Assembly (NCBI GenBank): GCA_964344255.1
Contig: CAYFMQ010000013.1
Location: 1-64,000, forward strand
Reading direction: 5' to 3'
DNA: 64,000 nt
DNA from: JAJFIE01 sp964344255
GTDB taxonomy: Bacteria > Pseudomonadota > Alphaproteobacteria > Rhodospirillales > Casp-alpha2
Made by a program: the position numbers and the translations under genes. Under the pieces are notes generated by a model. The model was not told the DNA's origin and searched no databases. It saw only the letters and a list, made by a program, of their open reading frames with translations. Below are positions 25,873 to 33,955 of this stretch, one piece after another. How positions within the stretch are numbered: the stretch's first letter is position 1; each line of letters opens with the position of its first letter.

Positions 25873-26349
25873 TTACTTCTCACTTGTTAAACCACTGTGA
25901 TTTTCCAGCGCTGAACGCAGCTCAGCCGGTATCCGTGACGGCCTTCCCCTCATGGAGCCCGAAACGTGCATGCACACCAGTTTCACAGTTAACTCTGTAA
26001 TTGCGTCACCATTACGGCGAAAAATCTGTTCAATATCCATGGAAGCGCCGCCGATCCGGGTTACCCGGTTATGGACTTCCAGAAAGTCGTCAAGTATGGC
26101 CGGTTTCATGTAATCCACCGTACAGGCGCGAACAGCGAAAGCCAGGCCATCCTCGGCCATGAAGGTGGAATTATCAAAACCGAGGTGCCGGATCATTTCC
26201 GTCCGGGCGCGTTCGGCAAACTTCAGATAGTTGCCGTAATAGACGATGCCGGCCGCATCCGTGTCCTCGTAATAGATACGAAGCGGCAGAACGAACGTCT
26301 CACCGGATACGGTAAAGATGCCCCCCTCGGTCGAACGAATGTCATTCAT
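25873..26349 (-). CDS. ybgC: Acyl-CoA thioesterase YbgC
   Basis: A 158-aa hotdog-fold thioesterase of the tol-pal associated type, acting on short-chain or phospholipid-related acyl-CoA. The motif YEDTDAAGIVYYGNYLKFAERARTEMIRHLG contains the catalytic Asp (DTDAAG). The start ATG overlaps the end of ruvB by eight bases. It is the usual first gene of the tol cluster. Confidence 0.95.
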   Translation of the reverse strand: MNDIRSTEGGIFTVSGETFVLPLRIYYEDTDAAGIVYYGNYLKFAERARTEMIRHLGFDNSTFMAEDGLAFAVRACTVDYMKPAILDDFLEVHNRVTRIGGASMDIEQIFRRNGDAITELTVKLVCMHVSGSMRGRPSRIPAELRSALENHSGLTSEK

Positions 26350-27403
26350 CGAAATCTTCTACTTCCTCCAACAACTCGAACTGTTCCATGTTCTTGGGCG
26401 CGGCGAGGCCCAAATGTCCATAGGCCGCCCGGGCCAGCACCCTGCCCCGAGGCGTACGCATGAGGAACCCCTGCTGGATCAGGTAGGGCTCGATAACTTC
26501 CTCGATGGTGTCGCGCTGTTCCGACAGGGCCGCCGCCATGGTTTCCACACCGACCGGCCCGCCGCCGTAGTTTTCGGCGATACAATTAAGATATCGCCGA
26601 TCCATGGCGTCCAGGCCTTCCTTGTCCACATCCAGCCGGTTCAGGGCCGCATCGGAAGACTCGGCATCCACCTCATCGTGGCCGTCAACGGCGGCGAAGT
26701 CCCTGACCCGCCTGAGGAGCCGTCCCGCCACCCGGGGCGTTCCGCGAGAGCGCCTGGCGATCTCCATGGCGCCGTCCCGCGTCAGGTTGAGGCCGAGCAG
26801 TCGTGCGCCACGGCTGACGATCTGTTCCAGTTCATCCGGCGTATAGAAGACCATACGCATGGGAATGCCGAAGCGTTCCCGCAACGGCGTGGTGATCAGT
26901 CCGGACCGGGTCGTGGCGCCGACCAGGGTAAAGCGCGGCAAGTCGATCCTAACGCTTCGCGCCGCAGGCCCTTCGCCGATGACAAGGTCAAGCTGGAAGT
27001 CTTCCATGGCGGGATAGAGAATTTCCTCGACAGCCGGATTCAGGCGGTGGATTTCGTCGATGAACAGGACGTCGTTTTCCTGGAGGTTCGTCAGGATCGC
27101 CGCCAGATCACCCGCTTTGGCGATCACCGGACCGGAGGTTGCGCGGAAATTGACGCCAAGTTCCCTGGCGACGATCTGCGCCAATGTCGTCTTGCCCAGG
27201 CCCGGGGGTCCGAAGAAAAGAACATGGTCAAGGGCCTCGGAGCGTTTGCGCGCCGCTTCGACGAAGACTCGCAGGTTCTGGCGAACTTTTTCCTGGCCGA
27301 TGAAATCGTCCAGGGAAACAGGCCGGATACCCGTTTCCGGTGAGTCCGTCGATCCTTCCTGAGGCGAAATCATGCGGTCATCGTTTGTTGCGGCATCATT
27401 CAT
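26342..27403 (-). CDS. ruvB: Holliday junction DNA helicase RuvB
   Basis: A 353-aa AAA+ motor for branch migration of Holliday junctions. N-terminal DDFIGQEKVRQNLRVF, Walker A GPPGLGKT (65-72), Walker B DVLFIDEIHRLNPAVEE and the arginine-finger region SGLITTPLRERFGIP are present, followed by the C-terminal winged helix ending in TPRGRVLARAAYGHLGL. It lies 15 bases after ruvA. Confidence 0.98.
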   Translation of the reverse strand: MNDAATNDDRMISPQEGSTDSPETGIRPVSLDDFIGQEKVRQNLRVFVEAARKRSEALDHVLFFGPPGLGKTTLAQIVARELGVNFRATSGPVIAKAGDLAAILTNLQENDVLFIDEIHRLNPAVEEILYPAMEDFQLDLVIGEGPAARSVRIDLPRFTLVGATTRSGLITTPLRERFGIPMRMVFYTPDELEQIVSRGARLLGLNLTRDGAMEIARRSRGTPRVAGRLLRRVRDFAAVDGHDEVDAESSDAALNRLDVDKEGLDAMDRRYLNCIAENYGGGPVGVETMAAALSEQRDTIEEVIEPYLIQQGFLMRTPRGRVLARAAYGHLGLAAPKNMEQFELLEEVEDFDE

Positions 27404-27418
27404 CGATTATCCCCCGCT

Positions 27419-28087
27419 TCAACCATGACCCGGCGGCGACAAGGTCATTTCGGACGGCCCCAGGGCGGACAACCCGGCCCTGATCAGGCTTTCCACCCCG
27501 GCCTCCTCGCCCATTTCCTGGGCGGCGCGGCTGACGGCGCCGAGGGCGTCCGAGGGTGAATAGCCCAGATTGACCAATGCGGATACGGCTTCCGAAATCT
27601 CTACCTGCACGGCCCCTCCACCTGTGGCTTGAGCCCCTGCGCCCGGACCCGTAACCCCTCCGGCGAGAGCCGCCTGGCCCAGCGCAAGCCCGCTTACCTT
27701 GTCTTTCAATTCTGTCAAAATTCTGACCGCCAGTTTCGGCCCGACGCCATTGGCGCGCGTGATGGCCGCCTTGTCAGCGGCAGCGATGGCCTGCAGCAGT
27801 TCGTCAGCGGACAGGGACGAGAGAATGCCAAGGCCGACTTTCGCGCCGACGCCCTGAACCGTGGTCAGCAAACGGAACCAGTCCTGTTCAGCAGACGTTG
27901 CAAATCCAAAAAGATGGATATGATCTTCCCGGACATGGGTTTCGATCAACAGGCTGATGGCTTCGCCAACCGTCATCATCCCCAGGGTGCGGGAAGAACA
28001 GAACACCAGATAGCCGACGCCATTCACGTCAATAATGGCCCAGTCGTCACCGACGGAATCAATACGACCGTTCAGTTTCGCGATCAT
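27419..28087 (-). CDS. ruvA: Holliday junction branch migration protein RuvA
   Basis: A 222-aa subunit that binds the four-way junction and loads RuvB. The OB-fold N-terminus (MIAKLNGRIDSVGDDWAIIDVNGVGYLV), the two helix-hairpin-helix motifs (LLTTVQGVGAKVGLGILSSL and RANGVGPKLAVRILTELKDK), and the C-terminal RuvB-contact domain (ALVNLGYSPSDALGAV) are visible. The linker before the last domain is Gly/Ala-rich. The start overlaps the ruvC stop by four bases. Confidence 0.98.
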   Translation of the reverse strand: MIAKLNGRIDSVGDDWAIIDVNGVGYLVFCSSRTLGMMTVGEAISLLIETHVREDHIHLFGFATSAEQDWFRLLTTVQGVGAKVGLGILSSLSADELLQAIAAADKAAITRANGVGPKLAVRILTELKDKVSGLALGQAALAGGVTGPGAGAQATGGGAVQVEISEAVSALVNLGYSPSDALGAVSRAAQEMGEEAGVESLIRAGLSALGPSEMTLSPPGHG

Positions 28088-28590
28088 GCGCCGCCCCCTG
28101 CCGCAGCGATCTTGTCGGCGGTCTGGCGGTGATGGGCGTGGCAGATAGCGACGGCCAGGGCGTCGGAGGCATCCGCGCCAAGCCCGTCACGGCAACCGGG
28201 CAGCAGGGTCTGAACCATCATCTGGATCTGATCCTTGGTGGCGTGGCCGGTACCGACAATTGTCTTCTTGACCAGGTTGGGCGTGTATTCGGCGACAAAC
28301 AGGCCGCGCTGGGCCGGGACAAGCATGACCACGCCCCTGGCCTGACCCAGCTTCAGCGTCGAGGTCGGGTTCTTGTTCACGAAGGTTTCCTCGATCGCCG
28401 CCTCGTCGGGTCCGTGATCGTCGATGACCTTTCCAAGGCCGTCATGCAACTGCATCAGTCGTTCGGGAAGAGTCGCCCGCGGGTTCGTATGAATCGTACC
28501 GCCGGCGACAAAGCCAAGACGGGTTCCCTCGAACTGGATGATGCCCCAACCAGTGTTCTGCAAACCGGGATCCAGTCCGAGAAGTTTCAT
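28084..28590 (-). CDS. ruvC: Crossover junction endodeoxyribonuclease RuvC
   Basis: A 168-aa resolvase that cuts Holliday junctions. The catalytic Asp7 is in LLGLDPGLQNTGWGII, the Glu region is AAIEETFVNKNP, and the two C-terminal acidic residues lie in DASDALAVAICHAHH. The order ruvC-ruvA-ruvB with small overlaps is the standard operon. It lies 42 bases downstream of the YebC gene. Confidence 0.98.
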   Translation of the reverse strand: MKLLGLDPGLQNTGWGIIQFEGTRLGFVAGGTIHTNPRATLPERLMQLHDGLGKVIDDHGPDEAAIEETFVNKNPTSTLKLGQARGVVMLVPAQRGLFVAEYTPNLVKKTIVGTGHATKDQIQMMVQTLLPGCRDGLGADASDALAVAICHAHHRQTADKIAAAGGGA

Positions 28591-28632
28591 TTGGTCTCCG
28601 CCTGCATTAAGGCCCTGAACAATGACGCCGGA

Positions 28633-29379
28633 TCAGGCGCTCAACCGTTCCATCACGTCATCAGAAATATCAAAGTTCGCCGCAACGCGCTGGACATCGT
28701 CGTTGTCTTCCAGCACATCGAGCATCTTGATCAGCGTTCCGGCCGAGTCCTCATCCACCGGCACGTTGTTCTGTGGTTTCCAGTCCAACCCGCCGTTTTC
28801 AGGATCGCCGAATTGCTCAACCAGGGCCTCGCGGACATCGCTAAAATCGTCCGGATCACAGGTAATTTCGTGACCGTTGGACGTGGACTCAACATCCTGG
28901 GCGCCGGCTTCCAGGGCGGCTTCGAACATGTCGTCGGCGCTCGCCGTCTCCGCCGGATAGTTGATCAGGCCAACCCGTTCGAACATGAAGCTGACGCTGC
29001 CGGTCTCGCCGAGGTTGCCGCCGTGCTTGGTGAAGGCGGCGCGTACTTCGGAGGCGGTCCTGTTACGGTTATCCGTCAGAGCCTCGACGATCACGGCGAT
29101 CCCGCCGGGGCCGTAGCCTTCGTAGCGAACCTCTTCAAAATTCGCATCCTCGTCGCCGGACGCCTTTTTGATGGAGCGTTCGATGTTGTCCTTGGGCATG
29201 TTCTGCTGGCGGGCTGCCGTAACAGCGCTGCGCAAGCGGGCGTTCATGGACGGATCGGGACCGCCGATCTTGGCGGCTACCGTGATCTCGCGGGCGAGCT
29301 TGGTGAAGATTTTTGCCCGCTTGGCGTCCTGGCGCCCCTTGCGGTGCATGATGTTCTTGAATTGGGAATGACCGGCCAT
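28633..29379 (-). CDS. YebC/PmpR-family transcriptional regulator or translation factor
   Basis: A 248-aa protein with the conserved start MAGHSQFKNIMHRKGRQDAKR and the ARQQNMPKDNIERSIKKA and YEGYGPGGIAVIVEALTDNRNRTASEVRAAF motifs. YebC-family members have been described as DNA-binding regulators and more recently as factors that help ribosomes through proline stretches; the latter would be pertinent to the PE-rich TolA downstream, but that connection is speculation. It precedes ruvC in the usual arrangement. Confidence 0.95.
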   Translation of the reverse strand: MAGHSQFKNIMHRKGRQDAKRAKIFTKLAREITVAAKIGGPDPSMNARLRSAVTAARQQNMPKDNIERSIKKASGDEDANFEEVRYEGYGPGGIAVIVEALTDNRNRTASEVRAAFTKHGGNLGETGSVSFMFERVGLINYPAETASADDMFEAALEAGAQDVESTSNGHEITCDPDDFSDVREALVEQFGDPENGGLDWKPQNNVPVDEDSAGTLIKMLDVLEDNDDVQRVAANFDISDDVMERLSA

Positions 29380-29595
29380 GTGTCCTTTAGCCTCTTGGGT
29401 TTTATCGATTCGGAAGGTTATACCATATCTGGCGCGATTAGGGGATGCTTACGACAGTCAGCCCCGTTGGATTCACGCCTGTCCGGGCATGGTTTTCGCG
29501 TATCTCACCCATAAGTCAAGCTTAGGGATTAAGATCGGGTAAAATTCACGACACGGTTCTTTTTTAAATCGCCCGCCAGAACAGACACCCTGTAT

Positions 29596-30420
29596 CTAAT
29601 CCGGCCAGGTTTCGGCCAAACGACCGCCCAGGCGAACGGGCGAAATCTTCTTTGCAAGGCCAGAATGATCATCCGTTTCGACCAGCACACCAGACAGCGT
29701 TCCCTCGCCCGTCGCAGGCTCCAGCCGTCCGGCGGGCGTCTTTTTCGTGAAACGGTTCAACGCCGTATCCTTCTGCATGCCGATGACGGAATCGTAATCG
29801 CCGCACATGCCCAGGTCGCTTTGGTAGGCCGTGCCTTCGGGAAGGACCTGTGTGTCCGCCGTCGGAATATGGGTATGGGTGCCGACAACAACGGTGACCC
29901 GGCCGTCGAGATAATGCCCCATGGCCATCTTTTCGCTGGTTGCTTCGGCGTGGATATCGACGATTGCCGCATCCAGTGAGCCGCCGGCGCCGCGCCCGAG
30001 CTTATGGTTGCGCAAGGCGTCGTCCACGGCTGCGAACGGGTCATCGATCGGCTCCATGTAGAGCCGACCCATGGGGTGCGCCACCATGACCCGGCCACCG
30101 CCCCGGGTTTCAAACAGTCCGTTGCCGCGGCCTGGCGTGCCCTCCGGGAAATTCAGTGGACGCAGCACGCGGCGTTCCTCATCGATCCAGTCGATGATCT
30201 CGCGTTGCTTCCAGACATGGTTTCCCGTGGTGATCACATCGACGCCAAGCTCGAACATTTCATTGCAAATCTTCCGCGTGATGCCATACCCGTGGGCGGC
30301 GTTCTCGCCGTTCACCACGATAAAGTCCGGATTGAGGCGTTCACGCACCCTCGGCAATTGTTCCATGACGGCCTGACGGCCGCTTCTGCCCACCACATCG
30401 CCGCACAACAGGATCTTCAT
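29596..30420 (-). CDS. YmdB-family metallophosphoesterase
   Basis: A 274-aa calcineurin-like phosphoesterase of the YmdB type (TIGR00282), which hydrolyses 2',3'-cyclic nucleotides in studied members. The start ATG 30420 overlaps the 5-FCL stop (ATGA). Metal-binding motifs are MKILLCGDVVGRSGR (Asp), FIVVNGENAAHG (Asn-Glu), VDVITTGNHVWKQ (His), and the VVGTHTHIPTAD pair of His residues. The GMCGDYDSVIGM segment is also typical. Confidence 0.93.
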   Translation of the reverse strand: MKILLCGDVVGRSGRQAVMEQLPRVRERLNPDFIVVNGENAAHGYGITRKICNEMFELGVDVITTGNHVWKQREIIDWIDEERRVLRPLNFPEGTPGRGNGLFETRGGGRVMVAHPMGRLYMEPIDDPFAAVDDALRNHKLGRGAGGSLDAAIVDIHAEATSEKMAMGHYLDGRVTVVVGTHTHIPTADTQVLPEGTAYQSDLGMCGDYDSVIGMQKDTALNRFTKKTPAGRLEPATGEGTLSGVLVETDDHSGLAKKISPVRLGGRLAETWPD

Positions 30421-31025
30421 GCCATCGCCCTTTCTGGCACGCCGATCTTGCGGACCCACTGCTCGGTGGCGATCCAGTCCATGGGCTGATCGTACTTGTC
30501 CCGCACCACGGCATCGAACTGCTGTCCCGCATAGGCGACGCCGATGGCCGTCACGGAACCGTCGGCCCTGAGACGTTCCAGGGTCCGGTCATAGAAACCG
30601 CCGCCCCAGCCCATGCGGTAGCCGGACAGGTCGAACGCAAGCAGCGGCACCAGCAAGACCGTCGGAACGACCACCTGGGCTTCCGGGAAGGGATGGTGAG
30701 TACCGAAACCGCCCGATTCAAGAGGCTCGCCCGGCTGCCATGACCTGAATACCAGCGGCGCGTTGTTTTCCGCCACCACCGGCAGGGCGCAGGTGAGCCC
30801 GCAAGCATCCTTCAACGCAGCCATGGCCGGAACGACATCGATCTCGTCCGCCATGGCCCAGTACCCGGCAACGATTGAATCAGCCGTAATGCCCAAGGCA
30901 TCCGCGTTATCCACCAGGAAACCGGCGAGACGGTCCGCAACGTCATCACCGGCGACGGCGCGCGCCTGCTTGCGTTGCGCCTTGGCCGTCAAACGCAGGG
31001 CGGCTTTCTGATCATCTACGGACAT
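30417..31025 (-). CDS. 5-formyltetrahydrofolate cyclo-ligase
   Basis: A 202-aa enzyme converting 5-formyl-THF to 5,10-methenyl-THF with ATP. The phosphate/folate motif MGWGGGFYDRTLERL and the VPLLAFDLSGYR strand are present. It is downstream of zapA and the 6S RNA, the classical zapA-ssrS-ygfA linkage, and is translationally coupled to the YmdB gene through an ATGA overlap. Confidence 0.95.
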   Translation of the reverse strand: MSVDDQKAALRLTAKAQRKQARAVAGDDVADRLAGFLVDNADALGITADSIVAGYWAMADEIDVVPAMAALKDACGLTCALPVVAENNAPLVFRSWQPGEPLESGGFGTHHPFPEAQVVVPTVLLVPLLAFDLSGYRMGWGGGFYDRTLERLRADGSVTAIGVAYAGQQFDAVVRDKYDQPMDWIATEQWVRKIGVPERAMA

Positions 31026-31068
31026 TCGGGAAGGCTTTCAAAATCTTAGGCGGACTTAAATATTACAT

Positions 31069-31228
31069 GGACGGTGCCGCGCGATCGTCGGCGATACCGT
31101 TCCTCTGTGGCCTGCAAGTGCAGGTGGGCGCCGTGTAATGAATCCAGGGACTCAACAGGGACAGCTCCCGAGAGAAAAATTTGACCCCAGGGACTCGATG
31201 GGCCTAACGCGTCGTACAGCGACCGTCC
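31069..31228 (-). ncRNA. ssrS: 6S RNA
   Basis: A structured RNA of about 160 nt fits the spacer between zapA and the 5-FCL gene, the conserved location of 6S RNA. The 5' end GGACGGT (31228-31222) pairs exactly with the 3' end ACCGTCC (31075-31069), and the following CGC-rich segments continue the closing stem with small bulges. The centre has an unpaired-looking segment, GTCCCTGGGGTCAAATTTTT, similar to the 5' bubble strand of E. coli 6S RNA, and inverted-complementary pieces around TGCACTTGCA for the terminal arm. 6S RNA mimics an open promoter and sequesters sigma-70 RNA polymerase. Exact ends are estimated. Confidence 0.75.
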
Positions 31229-31237
31229 GCCCCTAAT

Positions 31238-31582
31238 CTAGGCTTGATCCAGGCGATCGGCAATGCCTTCTATGCGTTCGGCGACCGCCTCGATCCCTTC
31301 GGCAAGGACATCCTCGTCTATCGTAGGTATGATCTGTTCCACCGGTGCAGCCGGCGTTGCTTCCATCTCCTGCACCTGGCGCTGGGCTTCGGCAAGCTCG
31401 TCGGAAATCAACAGGCTGGCCATGACCAGCAAGCGGCTGTCGCCGATCTGGCCGACGGCATCGGTCAGTTCCTTGACTCTTCCGTTTACGAATGAACCCA
31501 GTTTGCTTAGGTGTTCTTCCTGGCCGTCATCACAGGCGACCTTGTAGTTGCGGCCATTGATGGTGATATCGACCTGGGCCAT
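31238..31582 (-). CDS. zapA: Cell division protein ZapA
   Basis: A 114-aa FtsZ-ring-associated protein. The N-terminal globular domain (MAQVDITINGRNYKVACDDGQEEHLSKLGSFVNGRVKEL) is typical, and a C-terminal coiled coil follows (SLLISDELAEAQRQVQEME, then EAVAERIEGIADRLDQA). ZapA cross-links FtsZ protofilaments. It is preceded by a small coiled-coil gene five bases away and followed by the 6S RNA. Confidence 0.93.
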   Translation of the reverse strand: MAQVDITINGRNYKVACDDGQEEHLSKLGSFVNGRVKELTDAVGQIGDSRLLVMASLLISDELAEAQRQVQEMEATPAAPVEQIIPTIDEDVLAEGIEAVAERIEGIADRLDQA

Positions 31583-31587
31583 TGCAC

Positions 31588-31857
31588 TCAGGCCACCAGC
31601 AGGGATTTCAGCCGCGATAGGGTTTCTTCGATTCTGGCAACGGCGGCATCGTTGGCGTCTTCGAGGTCGGCGTTTTCTTTTTTCAGGGTTGCCAGTTCCT
31701 CGCGCAGGACAGCCAGTTGCCTGTCACTTTCCGCAACCTTGTCGGGGACGGTTTCCGAGGATCTCGCCATGGCGCCTTCAAGCCTGAGAAGAGCATTGGC
31801 GAGACGTTGCTGGGCGACATCAAGTCTGCTGATCTCATCGCGGGCGGGTACGGTCAT
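31588..31857 (-). CDS. DUF4164-like small coiled-coil protein
   Basis: An 89-aa protein starting at ATG 31857; AGGAGG is present but 13 bases upstream, rather far, so an unrecognised closer site or a different start is possible. The protein is helical throughout, with heptad-like patterns (LDVAQQRLANALLRLEGAM, then DRQLAVLREELATLKKENADLEDANDAAVARIEETLSRLKSLL). Proteins of this kind sit directly upstream of zapA in many alphaproteobacteria, suggesting a role with ZapA in division; no activity is known. Confidence 0.75.
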   Translation of the reverse strand: MTVPARDEISRLDVAQQRLANALLRLEGAMARSSETVPDKVAESDRQLAVLREELATLKKENADLEDANDAAVARIEETLSRLKSLLVA

Positions 31858-32135
31858 GGCGCTTAATAAACCTCCTCGTAGCTCGCGATGTGATTTTATC
31901 GTTATGCCCAGCGGGCTGAATCGCGTGGGCAGAGAATAAGGCGGCATGAAAAAACATTCAACAGGGTGAAGGAAGGAATCTGGCGAGATTCAGCTTTTTT
32001 TGCGCCGATTTTTTCAGAAAACACAAAATAGAATTCATTTCTGAACCAACCGGCAGCGGAATCGACCAATCAAGAACCGGTCAGTCGGTATTTTGAAGGA
32101 ATCGATTCTATGCCTGTTATCCCGGCCTTCGGTTC

Positions 32136-32888
32136 TCAGCCATACAGAACATCCGTACGGATAACGTACTTGTATCCCGAAACAATCTCTTCACCGGAAT
32201 GGACGCAGTGCATGGGGTGCATGCCGTGAGGGAAGCAGAGCACAGCGCCCTTCGGTGTCGCAACGGCGGCTGTTGTTTCATGATCTGTCCTGAACAAAGT
32301 GCGCCCGCCGACGTAGCCGTCCGACAGAAAGATCAGGAACGTCATCTCGCTGATGCGATCGCCGTAGGCATCGTTAACAAGCTCGCCGTCGATCACCCGG
32401 CTGCCGGGCCAGGCGCCATCGGTGTGGAAGTCGAAGAAATCACCGGGACCGTATCGATAGAACCGGAACCGAGCGTTCAGGCCCAGCGGCTTCAGGCCGC
32501 TGAAAGTGGAGGTCTCGAAAAATCCCTTACAGCGCTCCCAGATTGGCCCGTCGATGCTCTCATCCACCACCCAGTTGAAGTTGTTGTTATGGCGGATACT
32601 GCGCGGCAGGGATACAGGCGCGTCCTCGTGATAACCCAATTCCTCGCCGAGCTTAACGAGCGCATCGCAGGACGGCCCGTCCAGAACATTCAATAGATGG
32701 AAGCCGCCCGGTACGTCGGGCACATCGACGCGCTCAACCGGACTTCCCTCCGGCGCAGCCAGCCCGATGGCAGCCGGACTCGTGGCAGTCCACAGCGGCA
32801 GATCGAACTGCGTGTGCCCCGGTTCACGCTCGACGATGTAAAAGCTGTCGGCGTCGAATGATGAAACCTGAGAAGAGTCGGTTGTCAT
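32136..32888 (-). CDS. Prolyl-4-hydroxylase-type Fe(II)/2-oxoglutarate oxygenase
   Basis: A 250-aa oxygenase. The double-stranded beta-helix core contains the iron facial triad His-x-Asp in FDFHTDGAW (about residues 157-162) and a distal His in MHCVHSGEEIVSGYKYVIRTDV, where Lys or Arg would bind the 2-oxoglutarate carboxylate. An extra N-terminal region of about 60 residues precedes the core. Such enzymes hydroxylate small molecules or protein residues; the substrate is unknown. The start overlaps the stop of the upstream PhyH-type gene by four bases (ATGA), so the two oxygenases form an operon. Confidence 0.85.
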   Translation of the reverse strand: MTTDSSQVSSFDADSFYIVEREPGHTQFDLPLWTATSPAAIGLAAPEGSPVERVDVPDVPGGFHLLNVLDGPSCDALVKLGEELGYHEDAPVSLPRSIRHNNNFNWVVDESIDGPIWERCKGFFETSTFSGLKPLGLNARFRFYRYGPGDFFDFHTDGAWPGSRVIDGELVNDAYGDRISEMTFLIFLSDGYVGGRTLFRTDHETTAAVATPKGAVLCFPHGMHPMHCVHSGEEIVSGYKYVIRTDVLYG

Positions 32889-33589
32889 GATGCTTCCTTG
32901 GCGGATGAGATCGCAACATAACGGTTCTGAAGAGCGGCGTGGGCTTCAACGGCAACCGGATCGAGATCGGTTAAGGCCGCAACGTCCTTGTCAAAATGAC
33001 CATAGTTGTCCTCACCCCGCACCAGCATGGCGCTGTCATTCTTGTTCTTGAGTTGCTTCATGTGCGGAGCAAGATATTGAACGTTAAGCCCGATGCGCCG
33101 GTCAGTTCCCCGGTTCGGCATGGAGGCATGCAAAGTCCAACCGTGATGGAAAGATGCCTGACCGGGATGTAGCTCGCACTGGACGGCGGCNNNNNNNNNN
33201 NNNNNNNNNNNNNNNNNNNNNNNNNNNNNNNNNNNNNNNNNNNNNNNNNNNNNNNNNTCAAATCCCCAATAAGTAAGATCCTGATGCCAGGAAACGTGAG
33301 AAGCCGAACCCGGTTCCTTGATGATGTAGGTGACGTTGTAGAGCAGGATGTCCGGGCCTATGATCTTCTCGACGATATCGAGCACGGTCTCAGAGGTGGC
33401 AAGTTCCAAAGGTGATGTGAGGATCGTGTGAATTTTGGTCTTGTAATGGACCGGCCCGAACTGTTGCTCCGCCTCTTCCAGACGAGCGCGATGCTTGGCG
33501 GCATCGGCGGCGGAAATAATATCGATGGGCGATACGAAACCGTTGGCGTCATAGTCCGCGGTAAGTCGTCCGGTATCGAGACTTCTCAT
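32885..33589 (-). CDS. Phytanoyl-CoA dioxygenase-family protein (interrupted by assembly gap)
   Basis: A PhyH-family Fe(II)/2-oxoglutarate oxygenase of about 234 residues. The ATG at 33589 has GGAG ten bases upstream. HVSWHQDLTYWGF supplies the His-x-Asp pair and SFHHGWTLHASMPN the distal His; the RIGLNVQYLAP segment has the oxoglutarate-binding Arg. A run of 67 N (33191-33257) lies in the middle, about 23 codons; the reading frame happens to continue across it, but the true gap length is unknown and the frame is not proven. Family members act on acyl-CoA, ectoine, phosphonates or other small substrates. Confidence 0.8.
   Translation of the reverse strand: MRSLDTGRLTADYDANGFVSPIDIISAADAAKHRARLEEAEQQFGPVHYKTKIHTILTSPLELATSETVLDIVEKIIGPDILLYNVTYIIKEPGSASHVSWHQDLTYWGFXXXXXXXXXXXXXXXXXXXXXXXAAVQCELHPGQASFHHGWTLHASMPNRGTDRRIGLNVQYLAPHMKQLKNKNDSAMLVRGEDNYGHFDKDVAALTDLDPVAVEAHAALQNRYVAISSAKEAS
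33191..33257. other. Assembly gap (67 N)
   Basis: A run of 67 undetermined bases, inside the PhyH-family gene. The gap is probably of estimated length. It falls within a region coding for the sheet between the His-x-Asp pair and the distal His. Confidence 0.99.
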
Positions 33590-33705
33590 GGTTACTTCAT
33601 CTCCGACGCTATAACCCAACATTTAAATCCACACTCTGATTCTAGCAACGGTTTTGAAGAGCTCTATCTGTATTGCTTATCCAGTCAGAGTTGTTTTTTG
33701 AGATC

Positions 33706-33734
33706 TTGACAAAATTCCTATTTTATGATATAAA
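33706..33734 (+). promoter_or_regulatory. Consensus sigma-70 promoter
   Basis: TTGACA (33706-33711), a 17-base spacer, and TATAAA (33729-33734) form the best sigma-70 type promoter in the window. It points rightward into the hairpin/48-codon ORF region and, 470 bases further on, gap. Few promoters in this GC-rich window approach consensus, so the site is probably strong and may be little regulated. Confidence 0.7.
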
Positions 33735-33750
33735 GCCCTTTTATTTTATG

Positions 33751-33791
33751 CCCGGATTTCGAGGCATTTTACTGTTTTCAGGTAATCCGGG
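33751..33791 (+). other. Leader hairpin before the 48-codon ORF
   Basis: CCCGGATT (33751-33758) and AATCCGGG (33784-33791) are exact complements and close a 25-nt loop. The hairpin lies about 10-50 nt into the transcript predicted from the promoter at 33706-33734 and ends right at the GAGGGGAGG ribosome site of the short ORF. It could control access to that site or protect the 5' end. Confidence 0.5.
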
Positions 33792-33808
33792 AGGGGAGGC
33801 TTTTCATC

Positions 33809-33955
33809 ATGACGTTACAAAAGTCTACAAAAGTAGACAAAAAATGTAGACCAAATGTAGACTTTTGTAGACCTGCCTTTTTTAAGAATCGGCTCCAATG
33901 GTTTGATACAAAAGCAGAAAAAGGGATTATCCATAATCTGGAAGGAAAAAAGTGA
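33809..33955 (+). CDS. Possible 48-aa peptide over GTCTAC repeats
   Basis: An ATG at 33809 with GGAGG nine bases upstream opens a 48-codon frame ending with TGA at 33955. The translated peptide is Lys-rich (starts MTLQKSTKVDKK, ends EGKK, predicted basic) and contains the nucleotide repeat boxes described separately. I recognise no family. Because the repeats themselves shape the reading, the ORF may be a by-product; the good promoter, hairpin and ribosome site are what argue for translation. The related repeat at 59 kb also contains the reading LQKST in the same frame, in another ORF context. Confidence 0.3.
   Translation: MTLQKSTKVDKKCRPNVDFCRPAFFKNRLQWFDTKAEKGIIHNLEGKK

Noticed and set aside
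31976..32001. GAATCT/AGATTC hairpin with seven T as a plus-strand terminator
   Set aside because: The stem is only 6 bp and there is no plus-strand gene or RNA upstream that it could end.
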